Assembly: GCF_000621785.1 (NCBI RefSeq)
Contig: NZ_KK211348.1
Span: 7,494-71,493 of the forward strand
Direction: 5' to 3'
DNA from: Ruminococcus flavefaciens ND2009
GTDB taxonomy: Bacteria > Bacillota > Clostridia > Oscillospirales > Ruminococcaceae
Length of the DNA: 64,000 bases
Positions 51,029 through 59,536 of this stretch are shown piece by piece. The position numbers were made by a program, and so were the translations under genes. The notes below the pieces were generated by a model, which did not search any database, was not told the origin of the DNA, and saw nothing but the letters and a program-made list of their open reading frames with translations. How positions within the stretch are numbered: the first letter of the stretch is position 1; each line of letters opens with the position of its first letter.

Positions 51029-51571
51029 TCAGCTTCTCTCTATGCAGTAGCACACCTCTCCCTCGGGGAGAATGCCCTGCTGTCGGAAGCGTTCAACGTT
51101 ATCTGTTATATACATTGCGGACTTTTCAAGCACCCGTCCCGATCTGGTATTCTCGGCGCGGTGATAGGCTTCAAGCCGCTGAAAATCCGTGTTTGTGAAG
51201 ATGTGACCGATGACTGCGGATAGAGCCTCTCCTGCATAGCCCCTGCCCTGAAAGACGGTGCCGATGCAGTATTCTATCTCGGCGGTGCGGAGCTCCTCAT
51301 ATACGCGGCAGAAGGCTATCTGACCGATGTTGCGTCCGCTTTCCTTTTCGATGACTGCCCAGCGGTAGAAGCTGTCTGAGCTGTAGCCGCTGATGTACTT
51401 GTTGAGAAGTCCCTCCGCCTCCTGAACGGTGGAGTACACCGGCTCGCCGTATTCTATTTGTACGGCAGGGTCGGAAGCCCAGTTTTCCAGCATATTCCTG
51501 AGGTCGCCTGCTTCAAATCTGCGAAGCAGCAGACGGGGAGTATCAATGGTACGGGTGCCGCAGTGGTGCAT
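51029..51571 (-). CDS. RimJ/RimL-type GNAT N-acetyltransferase
   Basis: A 180-residue enzyme. I chose the ATG at 51571, 8 bp after AAAGGAG; upstream ATGs at 51577 and 51661 are worse placed. TPRLLLRRFEAGDLRNM near the N-terminus and YCIGTVFQGRGYAGEAL in the middle are typical of the RimJ/RimL group, which acetylates N-termini or small amines. A promoter lies at 51602-51630. Confidence 0.9.
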   Translation of the reverse strand: MHHCGTRTIDTPRLLLRRFEAGDLRNMLENWASDPAVQIEYGEPVYSTVQEAEGLLNKYISGYSSDSFYRWAVIEKESGRNIGQIAFCRVYEELRTAEIEYCIGTVFQGRGYAGEALSAVIGHIFTNTDFQRLEAYHRAENTRSGRVLEKSAMYITDNVERFRQQGILPEGEVCYCIERS

Positions 51572-51601
51572 GGTCATCTCTCCTTTGGTTTCGTTGATAA
51601 T

Positions 51602-51630
51602 ATTATACCATGTAAATGTGAACAAAGCAA
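51602..51630 (-). promoter_or_regulatory. Promoter of the two-gene GNAT operon
   Basis: On the minus strand TTGCTT (51625-51630), 17 bp, TATAAT (51602-51607), with TGG before the -10. Confidence 0.75.
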
Positions 51631-51816
51631 CTATGGTTGTTAGCAGGGAACGCCATACCATGCATTTATAATGTCAGGTGCAGGCGGATAATATCTGCCC
51701 CTGCTATGCACTACGCACTGACCACTGAAAACTTTTTTCAGAATTTACTAAGATAATCGAAAAAAACTTCCGTCTAATATATTGAAAGGCAAAATTTCCG
51801 GAAAGGAGCCTTGTCT

Positions 51817-52371
51817 ATGGATAATGGTTCAAGTAGCTACAGCCGTTATCTTGCCGGTGATGACTCGGCTATGGGTGATCTCGTCCGAGAATACAAGGAC
51901 GGCCTTACCCTGTTTCTCAATAGTTTTACCAATGATCTTTTTGATGCGGAAGAGCTCATGGAAGAGACCTTCCTCAGACTGGCGTACAAAAAACCTAAAT
52001 ACTCAGGCAAAAGCTCCTTCAGGACATGGCTTTACGCTATCGCGAGAAATCTGGCGATAGACTATCTGAGGAAAAGAAAACGTGCGTCGGCTGTCTCAAC
52101 TGAGGGGATGTATGATATACCATCCGGGCAGAATGTCGAGGAGGATTACTTGCTGGAGGAACGAAAGGCTATCATTCATAAGCTGATGCAGAAGCTGAAG
52201 GACGAATACCGACAGGTGATATGTCTCATATACATCGAGGGCTTTTCAAATTCAGAAACTGCACAGATAATGCACAAGAACAACCGGCAGATAACGAATC
52301 TGCTGTATCAGGCTAAAAAAGCTCTGAGGTCAGAGCTGGAAAAGGAGGGAATAACGTATGCGGGATTATGA
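51817..52371 (+). CDS. ECF-type RNA polymerase sigma factor
   Basis: A 184-residue sigma factor. The ATG at 51817 is 8 bp after AAAGGAG; a TTG at 51811 is also open. Region 2 has FDAEELMEETFLRLAYK and FRTWLYAIARNLAIDYLRKRK. Region 4 has VICLIYIEGFSNSETAQIM and the NNRQITNLLYQAKKALR recognition helix. It overlaps the membrane anti-sigma/dockerin gene by 14 bp, so the pair is coupled. The upstream gap (51572-51816) holds a GNAT promoter, a short filler repeat and no strong plus-strand promoter. Confidence 0.92.
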   Translation: MDNGSSSYSRYLAGDDSAMGDLVREYKDGLTLFLNSFTNDLFDAEELMEETFLRLAYKKPKYSGKSSFRTWLYAIARNLAIDYLRKRKRASAVSTEGMYDIPSGQNVEEDYLLEERKAIIHKLMQKLKDEYRQVICLIYIEGFSNSETAQIMHKNNRQITNLLYQAKKALRSELEKEGITYAGL

Positions 52372-54637
52372 CGAAGTTACTCAGGCCGTACTGAGGCGTC
52401 GGGACGAACTGATCGCAAGAGACAGAAGACGTGCGCTCATACTGAAAAGAAGCGGTGTGGCAGCACTGTCGGTATGTGCTGCGGCGGTGGTCGGTATCGG
52501 AGTTTTCAGAATGAACAGCAAGGATATCGAACTTCCCGATGACGGCGGTATCATCGTTGCGGAAACTACTGCTCCACCCGTAAGTACGTACGTTACTGCC
52601 TCCGCAGTCACCACCCACGGGACCGCTGCTGCAAGGACGACGGCCGCGTCGGTGAAGGATACGGTAACATCTGCACACGTATCGGTAACGGCGGCAGCAA
52701 CGACAGCTGCTGCAAATACAGTCAATACAGTTGTCCATAGTACGAAATCACAAAACGGAACTGCGGCGGCTGCGGTATCGTCGTCTATCCCTCAGACGGC
52801 GGCTGCTGCTCCTGCTGTAGTCACGACCGTTACAACGACCATGATAAATCCCGAAAGGAGTGTTGACATGAAAAGGCTTATGCCGTTTACGGCTTCGCTT
52901 GTAATGATGGCTAATGCGGCTGCACCCTCCGCTGCGGCGGCTGCTGAGACCTATAATGATTATACTATAATGACGGAGATGGATAACGGGGATCTTGATA
53001 TAGATATTGATAAAGACGGTGAGTTCACTGTAAAGGACTGCTTCTATCTCATGGCTTACGATTACAGACATGAGCCGGACGAAGCTGTCAGGAACAATAT
53101 CCTCGAAATAGCCGATTATGACAGAGACGGCAAGGTAGGACACAACGATGCCGATGTGCTGCTGAAGTATTTTATCGGCGAGAGAAAGGTGAAGAAGGAA
53201 CACCTCTTTACCGATTATTATGCGGACTTCGATATAGTTTACAATGAGAACGGCAAGCCCATATACGGACCTGCCGACCCGGAGCTGAAGGAGAAGATAG
53301 ATGCCCTTGAGCTGGAATATGACAAGTCAAAGCATACCTACGAAGAGCTTGAGGAGATCAAGGCTGAGTACGATGAGCTCATGGAGAAGTACAATGAGCA
53401 GATGAATGATCCTGTCATCGTGGGCTATGAACAGGTGGAGAACAGATTTTCCGACATCTTTGTCTCCAATCTCAGATCCTATATGGGCGATGTTTTCGGC
53501 GGCTCCGGTCTCTTCCGCAACTGCCTTGAGGACGGCGACATGGACATGGACATCGACGGCGACGGTAGCTTCACATTCGATGATCTGGCGAGATACCACC
53601 TTTATGAGCATCAGAGATACAACACTAACCGTTACAGATCAGATGATCCTTTTTTTGACTTCAGTGCCTTTACAGATCAGTCAGAGGATGAACCGCTTGA
53701 AGAAAAAATACTGCAAAACGTTACTTCTCTCACTGAGGCACAGTGGGACAAGTGCGCTGAAAATTACAGCTTGTTTACTGAAACTCTTGGCATAAATAAT
53801 ACAGTAGGGATCGCTATGTATTATCTCTTTGAGAGAGATGGTGAGCCTGATGCGAAATATTTTGACAACGAGCATTATGACGCGCTGTTCCCGCTGGGCG
53901 AAAGGTTCCGCTTCGGAGAGCGTGTAAGAATGAGCTACAGCCAGATATATCAGGTGGATGAAAGACTGACATACGATGAACTCAATATCCACTGTACCAT
54001 GAACGAGTATCTTGAGGACATAGCAGCAGGCAGAAAAGAGCCTGTTGACATAAACGAAGACGGCTCCATTGATTACAAGGATGTTCTTGTCTCGGATATT
54101 TTCCTCTATGATTACAAGAACAAGATACCGCATGAAGAGTCATGTATTCCTTCCGATGTCTGGACCCGTTTTATGTATGAACTTGACCTTAACGAGAACG
54201 GCATATACGGAGACCTTAACGATGTGACTATGTATCAGTTCTCCGTGTACGTCTACAGAGAGTCCGTGCTGGGCGAAGAGGCCCCTCTCTTCGGCGAGGA
54301 CAAGGACTATTATGATTATATAGCGGATTACCGCATGGAGCTCGCAGAGCAGAAGGCGGGCCGCAAGGTCGATGTGCAGCCTGCTCCCGTGATGGTCGAG
54401 AGCAACGTAAGCAAGGCTTTACAGGACACTACAATAGAGCGCAGCGGCGACTCAAACTGCGACGGCAATACAGATCTTGCAGACGCTATCTTCATCATGC
54501 AGAGTATTGCTAATCCCGATAAGTACAGGCTGGGGACCGCAGGCAGGTTCAACGGCGATGTATGCGAAACAGGCGGCGGCATTACCTCAAACGACGCTCT
54601 GACCATTCAGAACGGTCTTCTCACAGGCAAATACTGA
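52358..54637 (+). CDS. Anti-sigma-like membrane protein fused to a dockerin array, with internal start (paralog)
   Basis: A 759-residue frame; AAGGAGG precedes the ATG. Residues 1-25 are cytoplasmic, a membrane helix is at about 27-50, and an Ala/Thr-rich linker runs to about 165. An internal ATG at residue 171 (52868) has its own AAAGGAG and a signal peptide (MKRLMPFTASLVMMANAAAP). The remaining 589 residues hold EF-hand loops (DIDKDGEFTVKD, DYDRDGKVGHND, DIDGDGSFTFDD, DINEDGSIDYKD, DLNENGIYGD), a coiled-coil stretch at about 305-350, and a C-terminal dockerin (GDSNCDGNTDLADAIFIMQ). It is the same layout as the gene at 42936, which argues that the double start is meaningful. Confidence 0.84.
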   Translation: MRDYDEVTQAVLRRRDELIARDRRRALILKRSGVAALSVCAAAVVGIGVFRMNSKDIELPDDGGIIVAETTAPPVSTYVTASAVTTHGTAAARTTAASVKDTVTSAHVSVTAAATTAAANTVNTVVHSTKSQNGTAAAAVSSSIPQTAAAAPAVVTTVTTTMINPERSVDMKRLMPFTASLVMMANAAAPSAAAAAETYNDYTIMTEMDNGDLDIDIDKDGEFTVKDCFYLMAYDYRHEPDEAVRNNILEIADYDRDGKVGHNDADVLLKYFIGERKVKKEHLFTDYYADFDIVYNENGKPIYGPADPELKEKIDALELEYDKSKHTYEELEEIKAEYDELMEKYNEQMNDPVIVGYEQVENRFSDIFVSNLRSYMGDVFGGSGLFRNCLEDGDMDMDIDGDGSFTFDDLARYHLYEHQRYNTNRYRSDDPFFDFSAFTDQSEDEPLEEKILQNVTSLTEAQWDKCAENYSLFTETLGINNTVGIAMYYLFERDGEPDAKYFDNEHYDALFPLGERFRFGERVRMSYSQIYQVDERLTYDELNIHCTMNEYLEDIAAGRKEPVDINEDGSIDYKDVLVSDIFLYDYKNKIPHEESCIPSDVWTRFMYELDLNENGIYGDLNDVTMYQFSVYVYRESVLGEEAPLFGEDKDYYDYIADYRMELAEQKAGRKVDVQPAPVMVESNVSKALQDTTIERSGDSNCDGNTDLADAIFIMQSIANPDKYRLGTAGRFNGDVCETGGGITSNDALTIQNGLLTGKY
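52854..52870 (+). promoter_or_regulatory. Internal ribosome binding site and start codon
   Basis: AAAGGAG (52854-52860) lies 7 bp before an in-frame ATG (52868) that begins a signal peptide. The site reads as E-R-S in the long protein. It matches the site at 43456-43472 in sequence, spacing and context. Confidence 0.7.
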
Positions 54638-54685
54638 TACGCTTTACCCGATCATTTTTACCCTCTTATGATCATATAAAAACTG

Positions 54686-54722
54686 GCTTCTCACAGCGGC
54701 ACTCTGTGGGAAGCATTTTTTT
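54686..54722 (+). terminator. Intrinsic terminator after the second nested dockerin gene
   Basis: GCTTCTCACAG (54686-54696) and CTGTGGGAAGC (54704-54714) pair with one G-U, followed by ATTTTTTT. Confidence 0.9.
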
Positions 54723-54762
54723 GTAAAAATCTATTTGTTTTGTTGTAAACTTATTCAAATTA

Positions 54763-54791
54763 TTGACAAAAGTAGTGAAAAGTGCTATAAT
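54763..54791 (+). promoter_or_regulatory. Promoter of the FHA/PP2C/kinase operon
   Basis: TTGACA (54763-54768), 17 bp, TATAAT (54786-54791): both hexamers are consensus. It gives a leader of about 110 nt before the ATG at 54909. Confidence 0.92.
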
Positions 54792-54908
54792 AACTATATA
54801 TGTATATTTTGGGCGTTTTTGAGATAACAATATAAAGATATTTATTTTTTTTAAGTTAGCCGAAGTACGGTGTTACGGCGTTTTCGGCGGGTATCAAGGG
54901 GTGAGTAT

Positions 54909-56264
54909 ATGGCAGGCAGCGTCAATACCAAGCTTCTCTATCAGAACTGCGATACTTTTATGCAGGCAGGTCTGAAAAAGAAGGACAGGATAGACGAGGA
55001 TCAGCTTCAGCTGATAAACAGCAGGAGAGATGTGGGATTTCTCGGTATAAGGTGGGAAAAGACCGCCACGAGAAATGTATTTAAATATAACGTCAGCAAT
55101 ATGACAGCGCTTTCCGAGTACATCAAACAGACAATGTCTCAGGAAAAGTATTTCAGTATCATAAATCAGTTCCAGAAAATATATGAGTTCTGCGCAAGGA
55201 CAGAGGGACTTTCCGCAGACAATCTTCTCCTCAGCGACCTGAAGAACGTGTATTACGATGTGGAGAGACAGAGAGTGTTCGTGGCTTATCTGCCCCTTTC
55301 CGAGAACATCTACAAGTGCGCGAATGTAGTGAAGTTCCTAACTAAGCTGAACAAGAATGCGAGCATTACCATAACTAACGGAACGGTCATGCAGAAGTAC
55401 AGCTTCTTCCTGGAGGACCTTATGGGCAAGCAGAACAGCAAGACTCCGAAGAACGGCGGTCTTTCCTATGCTCAGCTCTATACGCTCCTTCACGATGTGC
55501 TGTCCATACCTGTGGAGGATCCCGTCCCTGCGGCTGATACGGCGGCGGAGTCTCCTTCACCTGCGGCAGGTGCCGCCGACGCTCCGATAGATGATGACGG
55601 TGACCATACTATCCTCGTAAGCAGAAGAAGCTCGGACTGCCTTGCCTTCCTCAAGGACGAGAACAACAGGGAATTCCCCATAGACCATGTGCCATTCACC
55701 ATCGGCAGACGTCCCGACAATGACCTGTCCCTTACAGACAAGGGCACTGTGTCAAAGGTACACGCGGTAGTGGGCTTTGAGGACGGAGAGTGGTTCGTGG
55801 AGGACAAGGGCTCAGCCAACGGTACATTCCTCAATGACTTTGCGGAGAATGCCCGCAGGATAACAAGAGAGCCCCTTAACAGCGGCGATGTCATCTATAT
55901 CTATGACGTGCCCTTCGTGTTCACCGTGAACGCAGGGGACGCAGCTACTGTTATCGTGGGTGCGGCAGGCGCCAAGCAGCAGCCTCCGAAGAACAAGGTG
56001 AAGAAGATAGCCTACTTCATAAACGGCTCAAGCAACGAGAGGATACCCGTTTTCGTGTATCCCTTTACCTGTGCGGAGCTCTCGGGCGTGGTCATTGACC
56101 GTGAGAGCAACGGAAGCAGGCATAATATCTGCATCGAGAATATCTCCTGCAACTCCCTCAGCGTGGAGGGAAGCGATGTTCCCGCAGGAGAGAAGACCGT
56201 GATATTCTCAGGCTGTAATTTCCTGTATCACGGCATATCATATACATTCTACGAAGAGAACTGA
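54909..56264 (+). CDS. FHA-domain protein with DUF6382-like N-terminus
   Basis: A 451-residue cytoplasmic protein. The ATG at 54909 follows GGGGTGAG; a longer frame to 54870 lacks a site. Residues 1-200 resemble the helical/beta N-terminal domain (DUF6382-like) that often precedes FHA domains in Firmicutes. An Ala/Pro/Asp linker leads to the FHA domain at about 258-340, with FTIGRRPDND, SKVHAVVGF and GSANGTFLND, which binds phosphothreonine. A beta-rich C-terminal domain follows. It is probably the reader of the kinase/phosphatase pair encoded next and may link it to the EssC-like ATPase, which lacks the FHA domains usual in EssC. Confidence 0.88.
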   Translation: MAGSVNTKLLYQNCDTFMQAGLKKKDRIDEDQLQLINSRRDVGFLGIRWEKTATRNVFKYNVSNMTALSEYIKQTMSQEKYFSIINQFQKIYEFCARTEGLSADNLLLSDLKNVYYDVERQRVFVAYLPLSENIYKCANVVKFLTKLNKNASITITNGTVMQKYSFFLEDLMGKQNSKTPKNGGLSYAQLYTLLHDVLSIPVEDPVPAADTAAESPSPAAGAADAPIDDDGDHTILVSRRSSDCLAFLKDENNREFPIDHVPFTIGRRPDNDLSLTDKGTVSKVHAVVGFEDGEWFVEDKGSANGTFLNDFAENARRITREPLNSGDVIYIYDVPFVFTVNAGDAATVIVGAAGAKQQPPKNKVKKIAYFINGSSNERIPVFVYPFTCAELSGVVIDRESNGSRHNICIENISCNSLSVEGSDVPAGEKTVIFSGCNFLYHGISYTFYEEN

Positions 56265-56276
56265 CGGTGAACGTGA

Positions 56277-57056
56277 ATGAAATATATGTTTTCTTATGTG
56301 ACTACCGAGGGCGCGGTGAGAAAGGTCAATCAGGACTCTCTCTTTGCTGCTGAGGCAGAGTTCAGGGGCGAGAACATCTTCTTCGCCGCTGTCTGCGACG
56401 GTGTAGGCGGTCTCTCCTCAGGTGAGAGAGCCAGCGGCTATGTCTGCAAGCGAATGAACGAATGGTTCGCTGAGGACTTCGCCGACCTCATGAGAAGGGG
56501 AGCCTCCATACTGAAGATAAGGGAGTCTGTCGACGACAGGCTCCATGAGCTCAATGACAGGATAAACGCCTATGCGGAAAAGCACGCTTCCGATATGGCG
56601 ACTACCTTCACGGGGATACTCATTATCCCTCAGCTGAATCGTATGCTCACCGCCCACGTAGGCGACTCACGTCTGTATAAGATAACAGACGAGGAGATAA
56701 AGGTGCTGACCTCCGACCATTCGGTAGTGGGACAGGAAGTCAGGGAGGGCGTCATCACAGCGGAGATGGCTGAGACCGACCCCCGACAGAACCAGCTCAC
56801 CAACTGTATCGGAGCAGGTCTCGACGATACCTCCTACGATTACAGCATAGGAGCCTACGGTGAGAATGAGTGCTATATGCTCTGCACCGACGGCTTCAGG
56901 AAAAAGATCACGGCTGACGAGATGCAGTTCCTGCTGAAGCCCTCTATAAACGAGAACGAGAAGATAATGTCGGGACATCTCGAAAAGCTGAAAAACAAGG
57001 TCATCAAGGGCGGCGAGAAGGATAACATAACCGCTCTTATGGTCAAGCTCTGCTGA
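56277..57056 (+). CDS. PP2C-type Ser/Thr protein phosphatase
   Basis: A 259-residue phosphatase, the usual length of the bacterial family. Metal-binding motifs are present: VRKVNQDS (Asp20), VCDGVGG (Asp41-Gly42), TAHVGDSRLYK, and LCTDGFRKK, then KDNITALMV near the end. It removes phosphate from Ser/Thr and counters the kinase encoded 16 bp downstream. The ribosome site is weak (GGTGA), so coupling to the FHA gene is likely. Confidence 0.93.
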   Translation: MKYMFSYVTTEGAVRKVNQDSLFAAEAEFRGENIFFAAVCDGVGGLSSGERASGYVCKRMNEWFAEDFADLMRRGASILKIRESVDDRLHELNDRINAYAEKHASDMATTFTGILIIPQLNRMLTAHVGDSRLYKITDEEIKVLTSDHSVVGQEVREGVITAEMAETDPRQNQLTNCIGAGLDDTSYDYSIGAYGENECYMLCTDGFRKKITADEMQFLLKPSINENEKIMSGHLEKLKNKVIKGGEKDNITALMVKLC

Positions 57057-57072
57057 AAGCGAGGAGATCTAT

Positions 57073-58773
57073 TTGCTCAATAAAGGTTTCGTCCTTGAAA
57101 ACAGATACAAGATCCTTAATATTGCGGGAAAGGGCGGTACTTCCGTTGTTTACAGAGCTGTTGACCTGAAAGCCAACAACGCTCAGCGTGCGGTGAAGGA
57201 GGTCATGAAGACCAACGGCGCCGACGCCTATAACGCCAGACAGGAGTCGCTCCTCATCAAGGAATTCTGCGAGAAGGACGTAAAGAACTCCTTCTTCCCC
57301 AATATAATCGAGATAATCGACAACAAGCCCGAGGCTCTGTATATAGTTCAGGACTATATCGACGGTGTATCCATGGAGAAGCTTCTTGCATACGATCCAT
57401 TCCGCCACAAGACGGTTCTCAGGTATGCCAGGGATATATGCTCGGTAATGTCATTCATACATAAGTGCGGAATGATCCACAGCGATATGAAGCCAGATAA
57501 CATCATGGTGGTAAGAAGCTACGATGACTTTGAGAATATGAAGCGCCCCGACAAGTACGGGAAGCTCAAATTCATCGACTTCGGCTCAGTTATCGAAAGA
57601 AGACAGGGTACCTTTGCCTATACCCCTGCCTACGCTGCCCCCGAACAGTTCAACAAGGAGGAACTGGACGAGAGGACAGATATATTCAATATCGGCGCCA
57701 CCATTTATCATATGCTTACTGGTAAAAAGCCCCTTAACGTCTCCGCTGACGGAAATCTGGTAAGCTCTGCCGAGAGGTTCACCTTCGGCAAGGGCATGAA
57801 CTCGGCTCTTGTCAGGATAATCAAGAAGTGCGTCAACGATGACAGGAGCAAGAGATACCCCAACTGCGATGAGCTCTATGATGCCCTCTACAAGGCTGAG
57901 AACCACACCTACGCGAGAGCAACGGGCATACTTGCAGGTCTTGCGGCAGTGTTCCTGGGATTTTCATTCTTCGCTGGAACTATGGCTAACAAGAGCAGGA
58001 GCGAGGACTTCAACAAGCTGGTGGAAAGGGCTGAGAACTCCGCAGAATACAGCGAAAGATCAGCTGCCTTCGAGGAGGTCATAAAGGCTGACGGCTCCTA
58101 CTCAGACGCCTATCTCAAGCTCATAGAGCTGTACAAGACGGATATGGTATTTGACGAGAAGGAGACCAGTCAGATACTGACTCTCATAAATGAAAACATC
58201 AACGAGCTCAAGCGTGATCCTCAGTATGAGGAGGTCGCCTATGAGCTGGGTATACTCTACTGGTATTACTACTTCTACGGAAGCGACGGTGACAGCTCAA
58301 AGCAGAACGGAAGCACCACAGGCAGGATCGCCTCGGTAAAATGGTTCCGCGAGGCTCAGACCGAGAACTTCAGGAAGTCCGATCCGGATAAATACGATAT
58401 TGCCAGAGTCTACTGCGCTATCGGTGACTTCTACTCACAGACACAGAAGAAGGAGAACGAGCTCCTGAAGAAGAACTACTCCGCCGATCTGTGGGAGAGC
58501 ATGAAGGAGCTGGACTCACTTGTTGAGGAGGCAAACGCAGGCTCGGAGATCATAATCCTTGAGACCTACAAGACACTGTTAAATCTCGAAAATACCAATA
58601 TGAACGACTTTGCAAAGGCAGGGATCTCCTATGAGGAGCAGAGGAGCTTCCTTGACAATATCAAGGCAAAGACAGAAAAAATGAATGCCGCCGAGGAACG
58701 TGCGGCTGAGGCTAAGGAGTATATCCTCAGCTTCTATGACAGAGTCGCCGAGAGTATCGACGGCGCGGAATAA
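57073..58773 (+). CDS. Membrane Ser/Thr protein kinase (PknB type) with TPR-like outer domain
   Basis: A 566-residue protein starting at a TTG, with GAGGAG 7 bp upstream. The kinase domain (about 7-270) has the glycine loop GKGGTSVVYRAV (19-30), Lys42 in VKEV, HSDMKPDN (about 136-143, HSD rather than HRD) and IDFG (about 168-171). A membrane helix is at about 280-303, followed by an outer region of about 260 residues built of helix pairs resembling TPRs. It differs from PASTA kinases in lacking PASTA repeats, so it probably senses a protein rather than muropeptides. The phosphatase and FHA genes lie just upstream. Confidence 0.92.
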   Translation: MLNKGFVLENRYKILNIAGKGGTSVVYRAVDLKANNAQRAVKEVMKTNGADAYNARQESLLIKEFCEKDVKNSFFPNIIEIIDNKPEALYIVQDYIDGVSMEKLLAYDPFRHKTVLRYARDICSVMSFIHKCGMIHSDMKPDNIMVVRSYDDFENMKRPDKYGKLKFIDFGSVIERRQGTFAYTPAYAAPEQFNKEELDERTDIFNIGATIYHMLTGKKPLNVSADGNLVSSAERFTFGKGMNSALVRIIKKCVNDDRSKRYPNCDELYDALYKAENHTYARATGILAGLAAVFLGFSFFAGTMANKSRSEDFNKLVERAENSAEYSERSAAFEEVIKADGSYSDAYLKLIELYKTDMVFDEKETSQILTLINENINELKRDPQYEEVAYELGILYWYYYFYGSDGDSSKQNGSTTGRIASVKWFREAQTENFRKSDPDKYDIARVYCAIGDFYSQTQKKENELLKKNYSADLWESMKELDSLVEEANAGSEIIILETYKTLLNLENTNMNDFAKAGISYEEQRSFLDNIKAKTEKMNAAEERAAEAKEYILSFYDRVAESIDGAE

Positions 58774-58784
58774 GGAGGTGCGGC

Positions 58785-59186
58785 ATGAGTTCATTCGACT
58801 GGCAGGTGGTATCGCAAATATCTCTGGGCATCGGACTGGTGCTGCTCCTTGCGGCGCTGGTGATCGCTGTCAGGTTCAGGGTCATATCCAATCTGGTATC
58901 GGAGCTGACCTCAAAGGGCGGCGCTGCCGAGCCCGCTTCGCAGTCACCGTCGGTGAGCAGATCGCTGAGAGCTTCTGAGAATATGATCTTTGACGATCAG
59001 ACTGACGATAACAAGGACGGCGACATAATAACCGTGGTTGTCGGACATAAGAAAAAGGAAAATATCAGCGATACAGTTGTTGTGGGTACCAAGACCGACA
59101 GCAGCAGCGACTTCAGGATAGTGAGAAATGTACTGCTTATAAACGCTGATGTTGAGGCGATCGACGACCGCGGCAGAGACAGATGA
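58785..59186 (+). CDS. Small membrane protein with repeated TVVVG segment
   Basis: A 133-residue protein with AAGGAGGTGC before the ATG. A single membrane helix is at about 10-32, followed by a hydrophilic tail that holds two similar segments, ITVVVGHKK and DTVVVGTKT. The Thr in DTVVVG, next to acidic residues, would suit phosphorylation and FHA binding, by analogy with small phospho-Thr FHA ligands. That is inference. It lies 11 bp after the kinase gene. Confidence 0.7.
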   Translation: MSSFDWQVVSQISLGIGLVLLLAALVIAVRFRVISNLVSELTSKGGAAEPASQSPSVSRSLRASENMIFDDQTDDNKDGDIITVVVGHKKKENISDTVVVGTKTDSSSDFRIVRNVLLINADVEAIDDRGRDR

Positions 59187-59536
59187 AAACAACGGATAGC
59201 CTTCCGTACTAAGCGGAAAAGAGGAATATCCTTATACGTATTATTGTTTGCTCCCCTTTGCGGAGCACCTATCAAGACACAGGAAAGCGCAGCATACTTC
59301 ATGACCATTTGTGTATGCGGGGCTTTTACGGCGCTCCTGAGAAGGACCGTCCCTTGCAGCCTGATGAGGCTGTGAGCCTGTTACAAGCTCGGAACAGCCC
59401 GCCGCCGCTGCGGATCAGCGGAGGTCAGAGGGTCCGAAGTTCCCTCTTCGGACTTCTCGGCTGTAATGCGGAGGCGGCTCAGGCTGTGACGATGCGGGCT
59501 TATGGTCTTGAACCAAGAAAAAGGAGGTAGATCGGG
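59187..59536 (+). ncRNA. Candidate structured leader RNA (unidentified)
   Basis: A 350-nt gap between co-directional genes, GC-rich and without a convincing ORF. Local stems include an AGGA..GCGC / GCGC.TCCT closing helix (59281-59290/59331-59338) around GCATAC/GTATGC (59292-59297/59313-59318), AGCCT/AGGCT (59358-59362/59367-59371), CCGCTG/CAGCGG (59405-59410/59416-59421) and GTCCGAAG/CTTCGGAC (59432-59439/59446-59453). No known riboswitch or RNA family is recognised. It leads directly to the strong ribosome site of the giant protein gene and could be a cis-regulatory RNA. Confidence 0.4.

Noticed and set aside
51771-51780. CGTCTAATAT before the third sigma gene, also at 35502-35511, as a possible ECF -10 site
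   Set aside because: Neither copy has an AAC-type -35 box at the right distance, so it may be chance.
59361-59368. CTGATGAG, which recalls the hammerhead ribozyme core
   Set aside because: No GAAA box or cleavage site follows at the right place, so a hammerhead is not supported.
59258-59530. A 90-codon ORF in the leader of the second giant gene
   Set aside because: The amino-acid composition (Arg, Pro and Ser rich, no pattern) and the hairpins crossing it suggest noncoding RNA; there is no good ribosome site.
59187-59536. Possible c-di-GMP, c-di-AMP or cobalamin riboswitch
   Set aside because: The conserved core sequences of these classes were not found by eye; it is left as unidentified.
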